The notes: generated by a model not told the origin, from the sequence alone. DNA of 64,000 nt from Galactobacillus timonensis (GCF_900240265.1 NZ_LT964740.1:316780-380779), one strand, 5' to 3'. Shown: positions 34,232 to 45,900, counted from the first letter of the stretch. Program-made: numbers and translations.

Positions 34232-35686
34232 CTATCCAATTATCGGATCATTGCTCATCGGTAACGGATATGCATCGTGAATTCTTACTAATGTATCATT
34301 TGAAAATGCCTCACCACATACAATTGCATATTGCTTTTCAAGAGCACTCATTTGTAAATAAAACGTATCATTTGAAACTCGCAATACTCCACGCAAAAAT
34401 TCCATATCTCTTCGGCTAGTTATCTTATGCATAATCACAGAATTACATTGACTTACTACATCATACGCAAGCATTGATGGAACCTGTGACGAAATTATTA
34501 GCCCAATTCCAAATTTTCTGCCTTCTCGGGAAAGCTTATCAATATAATAACTACCTAGTTTGCTTTCTTCTGTATTCTGATTTATATATCGGTGAGCTTC
34601 TTCAAGTACCAGACAAATATGGCTTGCGCTACGATGAAAGGTTTTATACTGATAAACTGCTTTAAAAAAGAGATAGACCACAATGTCCAGTGAATCTGTT
34701 GATACTTGCAAGTCGAGAATAGAAACCTTTTTATTACTTTTTAATATTCGTCCAATAGTTTCATCCCCATCGTCTGAATTTATTACTTTCATTAAATCTT
34801 CATCATTGAGTATTCCATCTATTCTGAACAACATGGTCCGAAGGTATCCGTTAATTTGGTTCTTATTAAAAATATCTTTCTTTCCATACTTATCAAGTGC
34901 TGTATTTGTATCAATCCAACTATTTATCGCCACTGGCAAATCTCTAAGATCCCATTTCGAACATTCTGTAGAAAGCTCTTCAATGCACTCCTTCATTGCT
35001 GGATATTGTATTCCCTCTGCGGCGCGGAATAGTCGGCCATATTCAGTATTGCTCAATTCTGAATGATGGAATCTTAATTGATCAAATGGAATATAATCTG
35101 CTTCATCATCTTTGAATGCAGTTTTATATTCACCATTTACGTCAAGAATAATAAACTTGATGTTGCTATTCGGATTGTTTCTAATATACCGTTGAATCAC
35201 AGATACTACAGTGCAAGTTTTTCCACTGCCTGTATTTCCGAACACACCAAGATGTTTACCAAATAACACATTAGGATCATAGCTAACAGGGACATTTGGA
35301 TCATATGCATAAGTTCCAATTGAAGCCATGTTTGAATGACAATTATTAAATGAAAATATATCTGCTAAAACCTTGCTATCTATCCTATATACTTGCTCGC
35401 CTATTAGTGGATATGAGTTAGTTCCAAATGAAAAATCATTGCTAACGTTATCATATATTCCGCTTACTGAAGTAGTCACATATATTTTTGATTCATTGTC
35501 ATAAACCTCTTCAACTGTTAGAACTAACGTTCTTCCATCCACAAGGTTTGTTCCTATAAAAGATCCTATGGAAATATAATTGGAAATAAATCCATCCACC
35601 GTTACTTCGTTAATACACGACACATTTTCGGCCAAAACAAGGATTTTGGACCCTGTTATTTTAATGATTTTTCCAATTCTATTCAT
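34232..35686 (-). CDS. HerA-type ATPase/helicase of a SIR2-HerA pair
   Basis: 484 residues. A HAS-barrel-like N-terminus precedes a DUF87 motor: Walker A FGNTGSGKT (about 149-157), LDVNGEYKTAF, and Walker B CLVLEEAHRYINQ (about 362). The C-terminal RDMEFLRGVLRVSNDTF fits HerA hexamers. Known SIR2-HerA pairs form complexes that deplete NAD+ during phage infection. It overlaps the SIR2 gene by 4 bp. The sequence is visibly more AT-rich than the BREX genes. Confidence 0.85.
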   Translation of the reverse strand: MNRIGKIIKITGSKILVLAENVSCINEVTVDGFISNYISIGSFIGTNLVDGRTLVLTVEEVYDNESKIYVTTSVSGIYDNVSNDFSFGTNSYPLIGEQVYRIDSKVLADIFSFNNCHSNMASIGTYAYDPNVPVSYDPNVLFGKHLGVFGNTGSGKTCTVVSVIQRYIRNNPNSNIKFIILDVNGEYKTAFKDDEADYIPFDQLRFHHSELSNTEYGRLFRAAEGIQYPAMKECIEELSTECSKWDLRDLPVAINSWIDTNTALDKYGKKDIFNKNQINGYLRTMLFRIDGILNDEDLMKVINSDDGDETIGRILKSNKKVSILDLQVSTDSLDIVVYLFFKAVYQYKTFHRSASHICLVLEEAHRYINQNTEESKLGSYYIDKLSREGRKFGIGLIISSQVPSMLAYDVVSQCNSVIMHKITSRRDMEFLRGVLRVSNDTFYLQMSALEKQYAIVCGEAFSNDTLVRIHDAYPLPMSNDPIIG

Positions 35687-36855
35687 CTCTCCAAAACCTT
35701 TTGCAACAATTCGAGTGCCCTTTCTTCATCAGTTTTCTCAGGGGTTGCCGGCATTAAATATTTCACAAAGGTATCGAATGAAGCCAAAATTTTACCCGAT
35801 ATTATATTGATGTTTGGCATATCGTCTGCCAGCGAGCTTACATCATGAATGAATTCACAATTTTCCGGGTTGCCATAAATAAAAAAGTAAAAAATGTTAT
35901 TTGGATTTTTGAGCGCTTTATAAAGAATTTCATTAATGTGATCATCTCCATATTTATATCCAAGCACTATTAATGTATTTTTCCCGCTCTCCAATTCATT
36001 CAGCATATGTCGCATCAATTCACTGTATGGGGTTGAGTATGTTTGATATAACTTATTCGATGTCGGATAAATAAGTACAGGTTGAGTATCATTAACCACT
36101 ACTTTCCCATTTTCAAATTTTGGTTGCATTTCTTTTATATGTCCATCTTCGTATATCCAATTTACTGAACCATGCACTTTTACCAAAGAAGTTTTATTAT
36201 TTTCAACAAGCGTTCGAGGATCGAATAAGCGATTCACAAAGCCAGAAAATCCATCATTATATTCTATTCCTAATGCGTCTAACGAATATTCAAACGCTAA
36301 GTCATAATTAGGGGTATATATCTGCGTTTTGTTCAAGCATCCAAATGAGCGCAACTTTCGCAAAAGAACTTCATGCCAGATCAATTTTCTATAATCAATA
36401 GAATTTACAAAGCTATTGATAAGATCCTTTTTAATCATGTTGATGAGAGTAGATATTGCAACTTCCCTTCGATCTTTTACGATTTCATAATATGCTCGAA
36501 TGGTTATTAGTGCATTTAATTGTTCTTCGATTCCAAGTCCATTGATATTTTGTAATACATCTTTGATTTCACAAAATTCCTCCATCTCAGAAAAATTCTG
36601 GAGAGTAAACTCTTTTGTATCTCGCGAACCAGCGTAGATAGATGCACCGTTACCAAAAAGGAACATAACATTATCAAGCTTCATATGTTCACCTATTCGC
36701 AAACGGATCTCTTTGAAATCAGCAATGAGAGCTTCCTCTGATATTTCCCGGTTTTTTACAAGTTCAAAGTAATCTTCTTCGGAAGACACACTAGATGTCA
36801 TACCTTTATTGTCATTGTTTAATTTTTCGATAATATATGAAGAATCAATTTTCAT
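35683..36855 (-). CDS. SIR2-family NAD-consuming effector
   Basis: 390 residues of the SIR2-like (SIR2_2) type: MFLFGNGASIYAG (64-76), TQIYTPNYDLAFEYSLDALG (about 180-200) and VKVHGSVNWIYEDG with the catalytic His (about 230). The C-terminus contains LIVLGYKYGDDHINEILYKA. Such proteins hydrolyse NAD+ in anti-phage systems. It starts directly after brxL (its start base is adjacent to the brxL stop) and overlaps herA, so it is co-transcribed with BREX. Confidence 0.87.
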   Translation of the reverse strand: MKIDSSYIIEKLNNDNKGMTSSVSSEEDYFELVKNREISEEALIADFKEIRLRIGEHMKLDNVMFLFGNGASIYAGSRDTKEFTLQNFSEMEEFCEIKDVLQNINGLGIEEQLNALITIRAYYEIVKDRREVAISTLINMIKKDLINSFVNSIDYRKLIWHEVLLRKLRSFGCLNKTQIYTPNYDLAFEYSLDALGIEYNDGFSGFVNRLFDPRTLVENNKTSLVKVHGSVNWIYEDGHIKEMQPKFENGKVVVNDTQPVLIYPTSNKLYQTYSTPYSELMRHMLNELESGKNTLIVLGYKYGDDHINEILYKALKNPNNIFYFFIYGNPENCEFIHDVSSLADDMPNINIISGKILASFDTFVKYLMPATPEKTDEERALELLQKVLER

Positions 36856-38916
36856 TTATTCCACCCCCAGTGCCTTATACACAGCGTCTTCCGCACTGCT
36901 ATAGAAGATGATATTGAAGCTTCCCATCAGTTCCGGCGGCACGGTTCCAAGATCTGCCGCAGATAAAATCGGCAACAATACTTTCTTCGCACCGGAATCC
37001 AGGCACACCTGCAAGGCATCTGCAAGGTTCTCTACCTTTACAAGTGTTCCACTGATGGTTGTCTCTCCGAGCACAGCCAGTGAACTGAGGGCAGGCTTTT
37101 GCAGCGCGATCGAACAGATGGCGATCAGCGTCGGCAGTGCCAGGGTTTTCGTCATTCCGATACCCTGCAGATCCTGATAATTGATGATGTAGTCTTTTGT
37201 TGTAGTGCTGATGCTTCCACTGATACGGTTGCCGTTTGCTTTCAGAAAATTGAATGCGGTATCGGCAGCTTCCTTGCAGTCACGATCAGATCCGAGTCCG
37301 GTACGCTCAAACTTGCCGGATCCCGGCAACATCTGACTTTCAAGGCGGAATACACCGATCATACCGTTCTTACCCCTGGAAATGGTATAGATCTGTCCCG
37401 GATTGCAGATACCTTCCGGGATCAGCTTTCCGCCTCCCTGCTCAGGCACAGAGATGTATTTCTCTTCAAACGTTTCATTATCGATATAAGAAAAATTAAC
37501 GTCGTAGAATTCCATACCGCCCAGCTTCTTCAGCTGTTCTTTTACGCGGCGTCGCATCTCCAGGGATACCTGCATGATCTCCTCGATGTCTTCCTTCGTA
37601 TAATTACCATCCGGATACAGCAGTTTTACATATCCATCGACCATTTTTCGGACCGCTATAGTGTCTCGCTGATTCAGGTTCCGGCCAAGACGGAAATACT
37701 TATCTAGTGAATCTCCGTACTGCTCCTTCCGCAACTCCCGCATAACTTCGGAAAGATAGTCGGAAATGAAGCCGTAATCATTGGTAAAATGTTCCGGGCG
37801 GAACTTTGGTACCTCCCAACCCGGATTGTAGCAATGAATCCGGTCCAAGAATGCCGTATCGGTTCCCATTTCTGGAGGAAACGGATCAAATAAGCTGGAT
37901 GTCTTCAGAAGGACTTCCACAGACTGATTGATGTTGCCGACAAAGACCATGGAAGCAGATGCTGCCTTCTCCTCTTTGCCGCGTGCAAAGGATCCAGAAG
38001 CCATGTAATCCTTCATGATCTGGATGCCGTCATTATCCTTGAACTTGATTCCGGCGACCTCATCAAAAGCAACCACATCCCAGAGGCCGACCAATCCCAT
38101 AGATTTTCGTCCCATGTTGTAGAAAAGGTTTGCCACGGTCGTCTGTCCGCCGGACACCAGGATGCTGTTCGGTGAAATCTCTTTATAGATATGGGATTTA
38201 CCGGTGCTGCGCGGGCCAAGCTCACAGAGGTTGAAATTATTTACGACAAACGGCAGCATTCTGGTGATCAGCAACCACTTCTGCCGGTAGGTCAGGGCAT
38301 CCGGTTCCATACCGGTGGAACGTAGAAGCACATCCATCCACTCTTCTTTGGTAAATGCTTTTCTTCCTGCACGGTATTCATCCATATCCACATGTGGCAT
38401 CTGGATCGGTGTCAGCTTGCGGATAGAGATCGGGGACCCCTTCTTGTCCTCTTCATTGAAGTCATAATCCAGCTGGACGATACACCAGATTCCGCCGATC
38501 AGCAGACGGTCATACTTTTCCGGATATTCATCTGTGATCGGAACCGTCTTCAGTCCCAGATTGGAGAATTCCGCCTCATACTGATTGGTCTTGATATTCA
38601 GGCGGACAGTGATCATGTCAATGACTGTATGAGATCCGTTGTGCCGTAGCAGCGAGAGGATTTTCTGTGCCTCATCCGGACGGACATAGTTATCCGACAG
38701 GATCTTCTTCACATTCTCCACGCCTTGCTGTATGATCTCCTCATCGTCAGAGCTGCAATACTGCCCGAGAAGGAATTCCAGGACATAGACCGGAACATTC
38801 GCGCCTTCTTTGATCTTCTTCGTCAGATCCTTGCGGACAATTTTACCGTCATAGTTCTGCCGGAGTTTGATCCGCAGTTCCTGCCGGAGATCATTTTTTT
38901 CATCAAATTTGTCCAT
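36856..38916 (-). CDS. brxL: BREX protein BrxL (Lon-like)
   Basis: 686 residues. It has an AAA+-like core with P-loop GPRSTGKSHIYKEIS (about 238-250) and DVVAFDEVAGIKF (about 285). The C-terminal Lon-like domain begins SGSISTTTKDYIINYQDLQG and contains LAVLGETTISGTLVKVENLA then KKVLLPILSAADLGTVP. BrxL binds DNA and is needed for phage exclusion in type 1 BREX. Length and order fit the family. Confidence 0.9.
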   Translation of the reverse strand: MDKFDEKNDLRQELRIKLRQNYDGKIVRKDLTKKIKEGANVPVYVLEFLLGQYCSSDDEEIIQQGVENVKKILSDNYVRPDEAQKILSLLRHNGSHTVIDMITVRLNIKTNQYEAEFSNLGLKTVPITDEYPEKYDRLLIGGIWCIVQLDYDFNEEDKKGSPISIRKLTPIQMPHVDMDEYRAGRKAFTKEEWMDVLLRSTGMEPDALTYRQKWLLITRMLPFVVNNFNLCELGPRSTGKSHIYKEISPNSILVSGGQTTVANLFYNMGRKSMGLVGLWDVVAFDEVAGIKFKDNDGIQIMKDYMASGSFARGKEEKAASASMVFVGNINQSVEVLLKTSSLFDPFPPEMGTDTAFLDRIHCYNPGWEVPKFRPEHFTNDYGFISDYLSEVMRELRKEQYGDSLDKYFRLGRNLNQRDTIAVRKMVDGYVKLLYPDGNYTKEDIEEIMQVSLEMRRRVKEQLKKLGGMEFYDVNFSYIDNETFEEKYISVPEQGGGKLIPEGICNPGQIYTISRGKNGMIGVFRLESQMLPGSGKFERTGLGSDRDCKEAADTAFNFLKANGNRISGSISTTTKDYIINYQDLQGIGMTKTLALPTLIAICSIALQKPALSSLAVLGETTISGTLVKVENLADALQVCLDSGAKKVLLPILSAADLGTVPPELMGSFNIIFYSSAEDAVYKALGVE

Positions 38917-38942
38917 ACCTGTATCCTCCCCGTGATCACCAA

Positions 38943-41465
38943 TCAGAGTCCGAAGCCGAAGTCATCAGCAAAGGCAAGATCCATGGTGATCGAATGGCGG
39001 AATGCTTCCATACCGCTCACTGTATCAATAGCAACGAGATAATACTGTGCGTTGCGATCGTATTTCTGATTCTTGAATGTAAACTTCAGACGGAATACAC
39101 GCTTTGCGGATTCCGTATCCCGCTTGTCTGCGACGATCATCGCCTCATTGGAGATCGTCTGTCCCTTGTCATCGATGAAGCAAACTTTATAGGTTGCGGG
39201 CTTCACCACGTCGCTGACCGGTTCTGTCTGGATGAAATCCAGTGTTGTAATCAGGTTTGTAATCTTATGCATGAGACTAACCAGCATGATCTGTGCAGGT
39301 GTCGTTTCTGCCTTGCCTTTCTCCATCTTCACTTCAACGACCGGTACCAGCATCTCTTCCGGAGAAGATCCGCCGTGCACATAGTTCTGACCGCCGCTTC
39401 CCTGCGTCTTGAACACATTGGTCCCGACCGGGAAGGAAACGATCTTGTCATCATCATTGCCAAGGATATAGCCCAACGACAGACTGCAGACGCCGTCTTC
39501 CTGTACCGGCTGATGGGAAACGACATATCTTCGCTTCACGATCGGATTACCGCTCATGCCGCCGATCTTGTCACTCTCCTGCACCTTATTCCGCTTGTAG
39601 ATAAATCCATGATCTGAAGTCACGATGAAGTGATGCGTATTCGCACTGTTATGAACCTTCAGGATAAATGCCTGAATCTCCTCCACAGCTTCTTTACATG
39701 CATTGAATACCTCGTCTTCTGTATGTTCGCCTCTGACATCGATCTGATCATGATAAACATAGACCACCCGCATGCCGGTAAAGATCTTCCGGAAGTCCGT
39801 CGTATTCAGGTTTTTCACTGCATCAAACTGCACGCAGCAGCTCTCCGGCTGTCGGGATTGCAGTACCTTCTCACGGGAAGCAAGATCGATACAGTAATTC
39901 CCGTCGACCAGTTCCTGCCCGTCATCACTTAACTCTAACTTCTGATGCGGAAGTAGAGCCGACATTCCAAGCCGTGTGTAGGACGGCACCGTGCTGAGCA
40001 TCGGCTTAATGGATACTGTGCTCTTCGGATCATCTGCTAACCGGGTAAAGAGTTCCTGTCCCACCTCATAGCGCATCGCATCGGAAATGATGACCACCAC
40101 ACGGTCATTCTGACTACCGACATTATTCGTATAGAAATTCCGTTGCAGAGGGATCACCCGCTGCGCATCTTTCTCCATCATGCCGGCATTCCACTTCGGA
40201 AGAAGCCTGCCAAGGAAATCATTGGTGTAGATATTCTCGACAAGAACCCGCAGATCCTCGAAAGCCGAACCGTTCTCTAGATGATCCAAATGGTAGTAGA
40301 AGAACCGGTAGTTCTGATCGACCTTGTATCCGTCTTTCTGGTACTGACTGATGATGTTCTTAAACCCATCCGCAGGCTGGAAATGAGCAGATTGTACAAC
40401 ATAATAAGCACAGGTAAGCATCTCCCAGGCATGCAGATACCGGGATCCGAAATGCATCTTCTTCCGCTTCTCAGAGAGAGCCGGAATGTCAAGGTCACCG
40501 AGCTTTGCACCGATATCTTCATTCTGCAGGCGGTCTCTCACCCATTTAAGCAGGATCTCGTCAATCACTGCAAAGCTGTCGCAACCGGCCAAAGCTTCCG
40601 GCGCATAACCCTTCAGTGTCTCAGAGACATGCAGGCCATTCGCCACATAACCGGACAACTCATCATATCTCTTCCGGTAGAGCACACTGTTCATCAGGCT
40701 GTCCAGAAAGGCGATATCATTGCCCGGCTTGGAGGAAAGGAACGGTTTCCATGACTCCGGAACCGAATCCGTGATATACCGTTCCGCATATGTCACAAAC
40801 AGCGTCACTACCAGTTTCTGCAGCGTCGGTTCCGGATCGGCATATCCGTATTCCTGGCTAATCAGCGTCCAGAAATCGGAAAGAAGATCATATTTCTGAA
40901 ATTCCTCCAGATATTTGCTTTCTGCAAGGTTATTCTCTGTCAGCAATACCCGCAACACTTCATCGAGGGAACAGATCCGGGTCCGGCATATGGCGCTCAT
41001 CATACCGATTAGGAAGTTCTCTCTCGTGTAGTGTTCAATCTCCAGATCATAGAATCGCTTTGTGCGGTCCTTATTGGCAAAGAAGGAGATATGCTTCTCC
41101 ACAACTGGCTTCAGATCCTCACTCATATGAAGATCCACCATGAGTAATGAAGCACGGTCAGCATAGAACCGCTTGGAATACAGCAGGATATCCTCCAGAT
41201 GATTCTGCTTCACATCTGGTTTTGGAAACGGTGCATAGATCAGATAATTTGTCTCCGTATCCTGTCGCTCCAGAAAGTACTTCATCTCAAACTGATGGTT
41301 TTCCTGTAGCTTTCGGATCTTCGCGTTCTCCAGTTCCATGGAATCAATATCTTCCAGAAACTCTGCTCGATCGTCATACCAGAAGACCAGCTTCCGATGG
41401 CCGGAGATGGATGCAAATTCCTCATTCAACCGATCTGTAATCTGTTTTAAATTCAGTTCTGCCAT
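38943..41465 (-). CDS. pglZ: BREX alkaline-phosphatase-fold protein PglZ
   Basis: 840 residues from the start at 41465, which overlaps the previous stop as TGATG. The phosphatase-like core is visible: VVVIISDAMRYEVGQELF (about 458) with the metal-binding Asp, DLASREKVLQSRQPESCCVQ, and FIVTSDHGFIYKR (about 618) carrying Asp-His. PglZ is the signature subunit of BREX. The C-terminal third is beta-rich. Confidence 0.93.
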   Translation of the reverse strand: MAELNLKQITDRLNEEFASISGHRKLVFWYDDRAEFLEDIDSMELENAKIRKLQENHQFEMKYFLERQDTETNYLIYAPFPKPDVKQNHLEDILLYSKRFYADRASLLMVDLHMSEDLKPVVEKHISFFANKDRTKRFYDLEIEHYTRENFLIGMMSAICRTRICSLDEVLRVLLTENNLAESKYLEEFQKYDLLSDFWTLISQEYGYADPEPTLQKLVVTLFVTYAERYITDSVPESWKPFLSSKPGNDIAFLDSLMNSVLYRKRYDELSGYVANGLHVSETLKGYAPEALAGCDSFAVIDEILLKWVRDRLQNEDIGAKLGDLDIPALSEKRKKMHFGSRYLHAWEMLTCAYYVVQSAHFQPADGFKNIISQYQKDGYKVDQNYRFFYYHLDHLENGSAFEDLRVLVENIYTNDFLGRLLPKWNAGMMEKDAQRVIPLQRNFYTNNVGSQNDRVVVIISDAMRYEVGQELFTRLADDPKSTVSIKPMLSTVPSYTRLGMSALLPHQKLELSDDGQELVDGNYCIDLASREKVLQSRQPESCCVQFDAVKNLNTTDFRKIFTGMRVVYVYHDQIDVRGEHTEDEVFNACKEAVEEIQAFILKVHNSANTHHFIVTSDHGFIYKRNKVQESDKIGGMSGNPIVKRRYVVSHQPVQEDGVCSLSLGYILGNDDDKIVSFPVGTNVFKTQGSGGQNYVHGGSSPEEMLVPVVEVKMEKGKAETTPAQIMLVSLMHKITNLITTLDFIQTEPVSDVVKPATYKVCFIDDKGQTISNEAMIVADKRDTESAKRVFRLKFTFKNQKYDRNAQYYLVAIDTVSGMEAFRHSITMDLAFADDFGFGL

Positions 41466-42967
41466 CAAAGCACCTTCCACTTCCCATAACGGTCGCCGCC
41501 GATCCTTGCCAGTACACCCTTCTTCTGCAGCGCCGGAAGCATTCGTTTGACCGTTGAAAGAGATACTCCAAGTACCTCTGCCAGTTCTTTCTGTGTCATA
41601 TCAGGATGCTCTGCAAGCACGGAGAGAGCATTCTTTTCCGCATCTGACAGAGAAACAGACGGTTCTTTCGTTCCCAAGTCCGTCCTATCAGTCTCATTGA
41701 CAGTCTCTACAGTCTCATGATTTGTGCCTACAGTCTCGTTCTCAGTCTCTGCAGTCTCATTTTTGGGTTCTACAGTCTCAGCGTCAGAGTTCTTTGTACG
41801 GTACAGGTTCACACGAAATGCCGTTTCCATATCGATGAATTCCGGTTCCTGCAACTCCTGTTCCTGCATTTCCCGGATCAGTTTCGGAATACCGCTTCCC
41901 CACTCCTCGATCATGTTCATATAGAGAAATGCATGCGCAAGCGCCTTGTTGCGGATCTTGGAAAATCCTTCCTTCATCCGCTCGATTGTCACACCCGGCA
42001 TCAAACCACCAGGCGAAGTGATCTCCAGCCTGTCATCGTAAATCGCTACCTGAATATGTGAGGAGGACAGGAAACTTGTATTCATCACGGCATTAATGAT
42101 CAGCTCCCGGATGCTGTCGGGTGGAAGCTCATAGATATCTTCCCGGTAAATCCCGTTGAGTCTGCTTCCCAGATGAATATTCCGAAGTACAAACTGAAAG
42201 GCATCTTCCACCTGTTTCCACAGTGGGCCTGTGTATTCCCGCTTATCTACGAAGACCGCTCGGGTCGTTCCCTTGAACATGCCGCACTGGATCATGGAAT
42301 AGAATGTATCCTGCCCTGTCAGATAGATATAGCCGTTGGTTGGACGTATGATGCCGTCTTCCGTCTCCGCAAGCAGCCCCCAGCTCAGCAGCTGATTCTT
42401 TGTCACATCGCGAACCTGCTGTTTTGCGGCTTCCGTTCTTGCATTCTGCAGGGCCACTTCTTTCATACTATGGGAGAGCGCATTGATCTCTTCATCGGAA
42501 ACTGTCAGATCCTTGCGAACCGCCATGTCAAAGGAACGGCCTTCATCTTCGTAATACATCTCTGCGGACATGTCACGATCCGCGTGACGGGTCGTTCCTG
42601 CGACACGAACATAGACACCTTCTGTGATGCCTTTGCTCTTCAGATAGTACGGACGCTGCCGTCCGGCACTGATTTCAACTACAATGATGGATTTATCATC
42701 AATCGTCTGCAGATAAACATCCGGAACAATCGTCGGTTCACAGCTGTCCGAAATCGACTCTGTGATCGCGTCCATCTCCCGGAATACATTCTCTTTATCA
42801 ATCCCGGTTACTTCATGAGTCTTGTCGTCTATTCCAAAGACCAATGTGCCGCCTTTTCCATTGGCAAATGCAACCACCGTCTTCAGGTATTTGCTGCTGT
42901 CCGCCGGGCGCTGCACCTTGAATTCGACATTTTCAGACTCGCCCTTTAACAATTCTTCTTTCGTCAT
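41465..42967 (-). CDS. AlbA_2/Schlafen-domain ATP-binding protein with C-terminal winged helix
   Basis: 500 residues. The N-terminal AlbA_2 (Schlafen-like) domain begins ESENVEFKVQRPADSSKYLK, then AFANGKGGTLVFGIDD. A middle ATP-binding region follows (LRELIINAVMNTSF-like segment, GLMPGVTIERMKEGFSKIRN). A linker of Glu-Thr repeats (AETENETVGTNHETVETVNE) precedes a winged helix (EHPDMTQKELAEVLGVSLST). It is an accessory regulator or effector often seen inside BREX loci. The upstream remnant at 6752-6982 carries a related C-terminus. Confidence 0.85.
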   Translation of the reverse strand: MTKEELLKGESENVEFKVQRPADSSKYLKTVVAFANGKGGTLVFGIDDKTHEVTGIDKENVFREMDAITESISDSCEPTIVPDVYLQTIDDKSIIVVEISAGRQRPYYLKSKGITEGVYVRVAGTTRHADRDMSAEMYYEDEGRSFDMAVRKDLTVSDEEINALSHSMKEVALQNARTEAAKQQVRDVTKNQLLSWGLLAETEDGIIRPTNGYIYLTGQDTFYSMIQCGMFKGTTRAVFVDKREYTGPLWKQVEDAFQFVLRNIHLGSRLNGIYREDIYELPPDSIRELIINAVMNTSFLSSSHIQVAIYDDRLEITSPGGLMPGVTIERMKEGFSKIRNKALAHAFLYMNMIEEWGSGIPKLIREMQEQELQEPEFIDMETAFRVNLYRTKNSDAETVEPKNETAETENETVGTNHETVETVNETDRTDLGTKEPSVSLSDAEKNALSVLAEHPDMTQKELAEVLGVSLSTVKRMLPALQKKGVLARIGGDRYGKWKVL

Positions 42968-42980
42968 CCGATGTCTCCTT

Positions 42981-45900
42981 CTACTGTTTGCTCATGATGT
43001 TCTTCGAATCCGCAAGAACTTCATAGAACTTGCCGTCGCTGCCGGTCTGGACTTTACGGTAATTGACCTTCACACCGTCATCGAGATCGATCGCGATCCG
43101 ATCCAATGCCAGATGTGCGATCTTTTCGTCGTAATCCCGGCATTCCTTCAGCTGCTTCTGCAGCTTCTCCTTCCGCTTGGAAGCAACCGATACATCATGC
43201 GCGGACTTGCTGTGGTCCATCATGTCCTGCATCCGGTCGATCTCATTCGTATAAATCTGCTCCATGCGGTGCAGATACTTCACGCGAACGACACCGGTCG
43301 TATCTTCATTGTACCGATGCATGTAAATCAAAGCCTTGAACCCGTTCTGCTTTCCGGAATCATAGAGCCAATAAATCGGTCGTTTCCCGGATCCCGTTAC
43401 AGAATATGTCTGACAATGATCCTTGAAGAAATCCGTCAGGAAATAATTCCGGATGATCTCACGACTGGTATTGCCCTTGTTGCCCAGTGCTTTGGCAATG
43501 AAGTCGAGATTCTCCTCCAGCGTATCTTCCCCGTACACCTTCTTCAGCCACTGGATCAGCAGACCTACAATATCGTCATCCAGATACTCTTCATCTGTGA
43601 TCGGGATCACGTTGTCAGCATCCGGCATGAAAGTGGAATACTTGCTGGCATCCCAGTCCCCACCAGCATATGCAAGACCGTCAACATCAAGAGAATAGCG
43701 GCCGAACATGCAACCTACAGCGTAGGAAATCAAGGAGCGAATGTCACGAGAAAAATCTGCTTTCCTAACGGTTACTTCTGCATCTGATTCATTCGGCGAA
43801 AGTTCGTCTTGAAGCCCATAGATGTTAATAAAAATACTATTGAGTTCCTCTTCGTTCTTTTTTAATGCTGTAAACCGTTGATTACTAACTTCCTTCCAAT
43901 CAGAAAATGAATCTGAAATCAAGCCTGACAAATTGTAAGCAATCAAGGGATGACGTTTAAAATTCCATGATGTTTCAACAGAATCCCAATTCAAAACGCA
44001 TAAATGGACATTTTCACTGGCCAATGAATCTATCCTGCTTTTATATTCACCAGACATTGTAAATGGTATTAGGCTTACGTCACCTACGTTAGTTGTGACT
44101 GATGGATTTATCATGTTGAGCAATTCTACCCCTATATAGCTATTTAGAAGAGCTAACACATAAAAATAATTACTGTCCACAGTAAAACCACTTGCACCTT
44201 TAATACTAAAAATGAAGCCTTCACTGCACGCTCTCGCTGCAAAAGTTTGTCCGCAGATATCAGACCATGTAATACACTTTTTAAAATAATATTGTCTATT
44301 AATTACTCTGCCGTTAGATTTGACTCTAGAACTGGTAGAATTGTCAATGTATTCACATACGGCCTTTCCCTTATCCTGAAAATTCACCACATAATCATTA
44401 TTGCCATACCACTTTTGAAATCCTCCACCTTTATTGAAAGGATACCATTTATATTTATCAGATACTGTTTCTTCTTCAGATTTACAGTTAAAGTTAATTC
44501 TATCAATTTCTACTTCGTACCAAAGTCTAAGAAATAGATCATTATTAGTTGTTGCCATTCCCTGTTTCGTGGCACATACCGATCCTAAATTTTCAGAATT
44601 TGCTAATATAGATAACATATGTTTACTTGGCCAGAATAAATATCTATACCCTGGAAGCAGCTTAAATGTTTTCATATTTGATACGAATAGATGTTTTTTA
44701 TCATCGCCCGAAGCCACTAATTTCACTACCTCGGCTTGTCTTTGGGGATCTTTTACATCCGATATTTTAATAAAACTGCCATTATAGCTTAGTAATCCCT
44801 TGCGCAAAACAAGAGTACAAATAGAGACAGCTGCATCAGAAAACGAACTAGGATGTGGCTGACAATAACAAACAATTGAATTTAAAGATGCTACTTCTTC
44901 TCGAAATTTTTCATATGATCCCATTGTTAGCCACACAAATGGACTCATCATTGAAAGCAAACCATTTGCTTGCGTAAAGATACGTAATCGAAGGATGAAT
45001 GCAGCAAACAAATCCATCTTTCCATTTTGGTAATTTAAATCAAGGAATTCTGAAATCTTTGAATTCATCCCTTTTCTTCCCATATATGGCGGATTCGTGA
45101 TAGTTACCAAATATTTCTTCTCTAATAGTTCCGAAACATCGATAATTTTATTAAGTTCTTCTACCGTATCCAATAAGCCAAATGTTTCCAACGATAACTG
45201 TCTATCAGTTTCGGTTTCATGTACATATTCTCTCAGCGAATCAAAGTCATAGTTTTCCACCTTGATTATGGAACCATAGATCTTCGCATCATGGAACTGA
45301 TCCAGCAGACGCACTAAATCCTTCTGATTTTTCTTCCGAGTCTCTTCATCCTGCAGATTGCCCAGGAATTTCAGATGCTCACGATTGATGTCATTGCTCT
45401 CCTCGATGGCATAGACATGCGGTTCAATTCCTCTGGTCAGAATACGCCGGTCATATTGCCTGCCTTTCATCATGACGGCAAAATACGCCAGCTGAAAAGC
45501 ACGCTCGTCGATATCTAGACCATAGAGATTGTTCTTTAGGATAGACTGTGCCGCATCCCGCTCGGAATAACCGACAGAGGTATAGATCTGCATCAATACA
45601 TCAAATCCGTAGACTAGGATATGGCCGCTGCCCATAGAGGGATCCATGAGTGTCAGATCTTCCGGTTTCAGCTTTTTATACTCTTCCCGCTCTTCGGCAA
45701 GCTTTGCTTCTACTTCTGGTTCCTGCTTGGCTTCATCGATGTAATAGATCCAGTTCTTCTTCAGTTCATCGTTCGGATGGCCATTCAGCCAGACTCTGCC
45801 CAGAGAGTTCTCTACCATATAACGGACGATCCAGTCCGGGGTGAAGAGCTGCGTTGCAGACGGGATCCGTTCCTTCGTGATCTTTTTATTCTTCTTCAGA

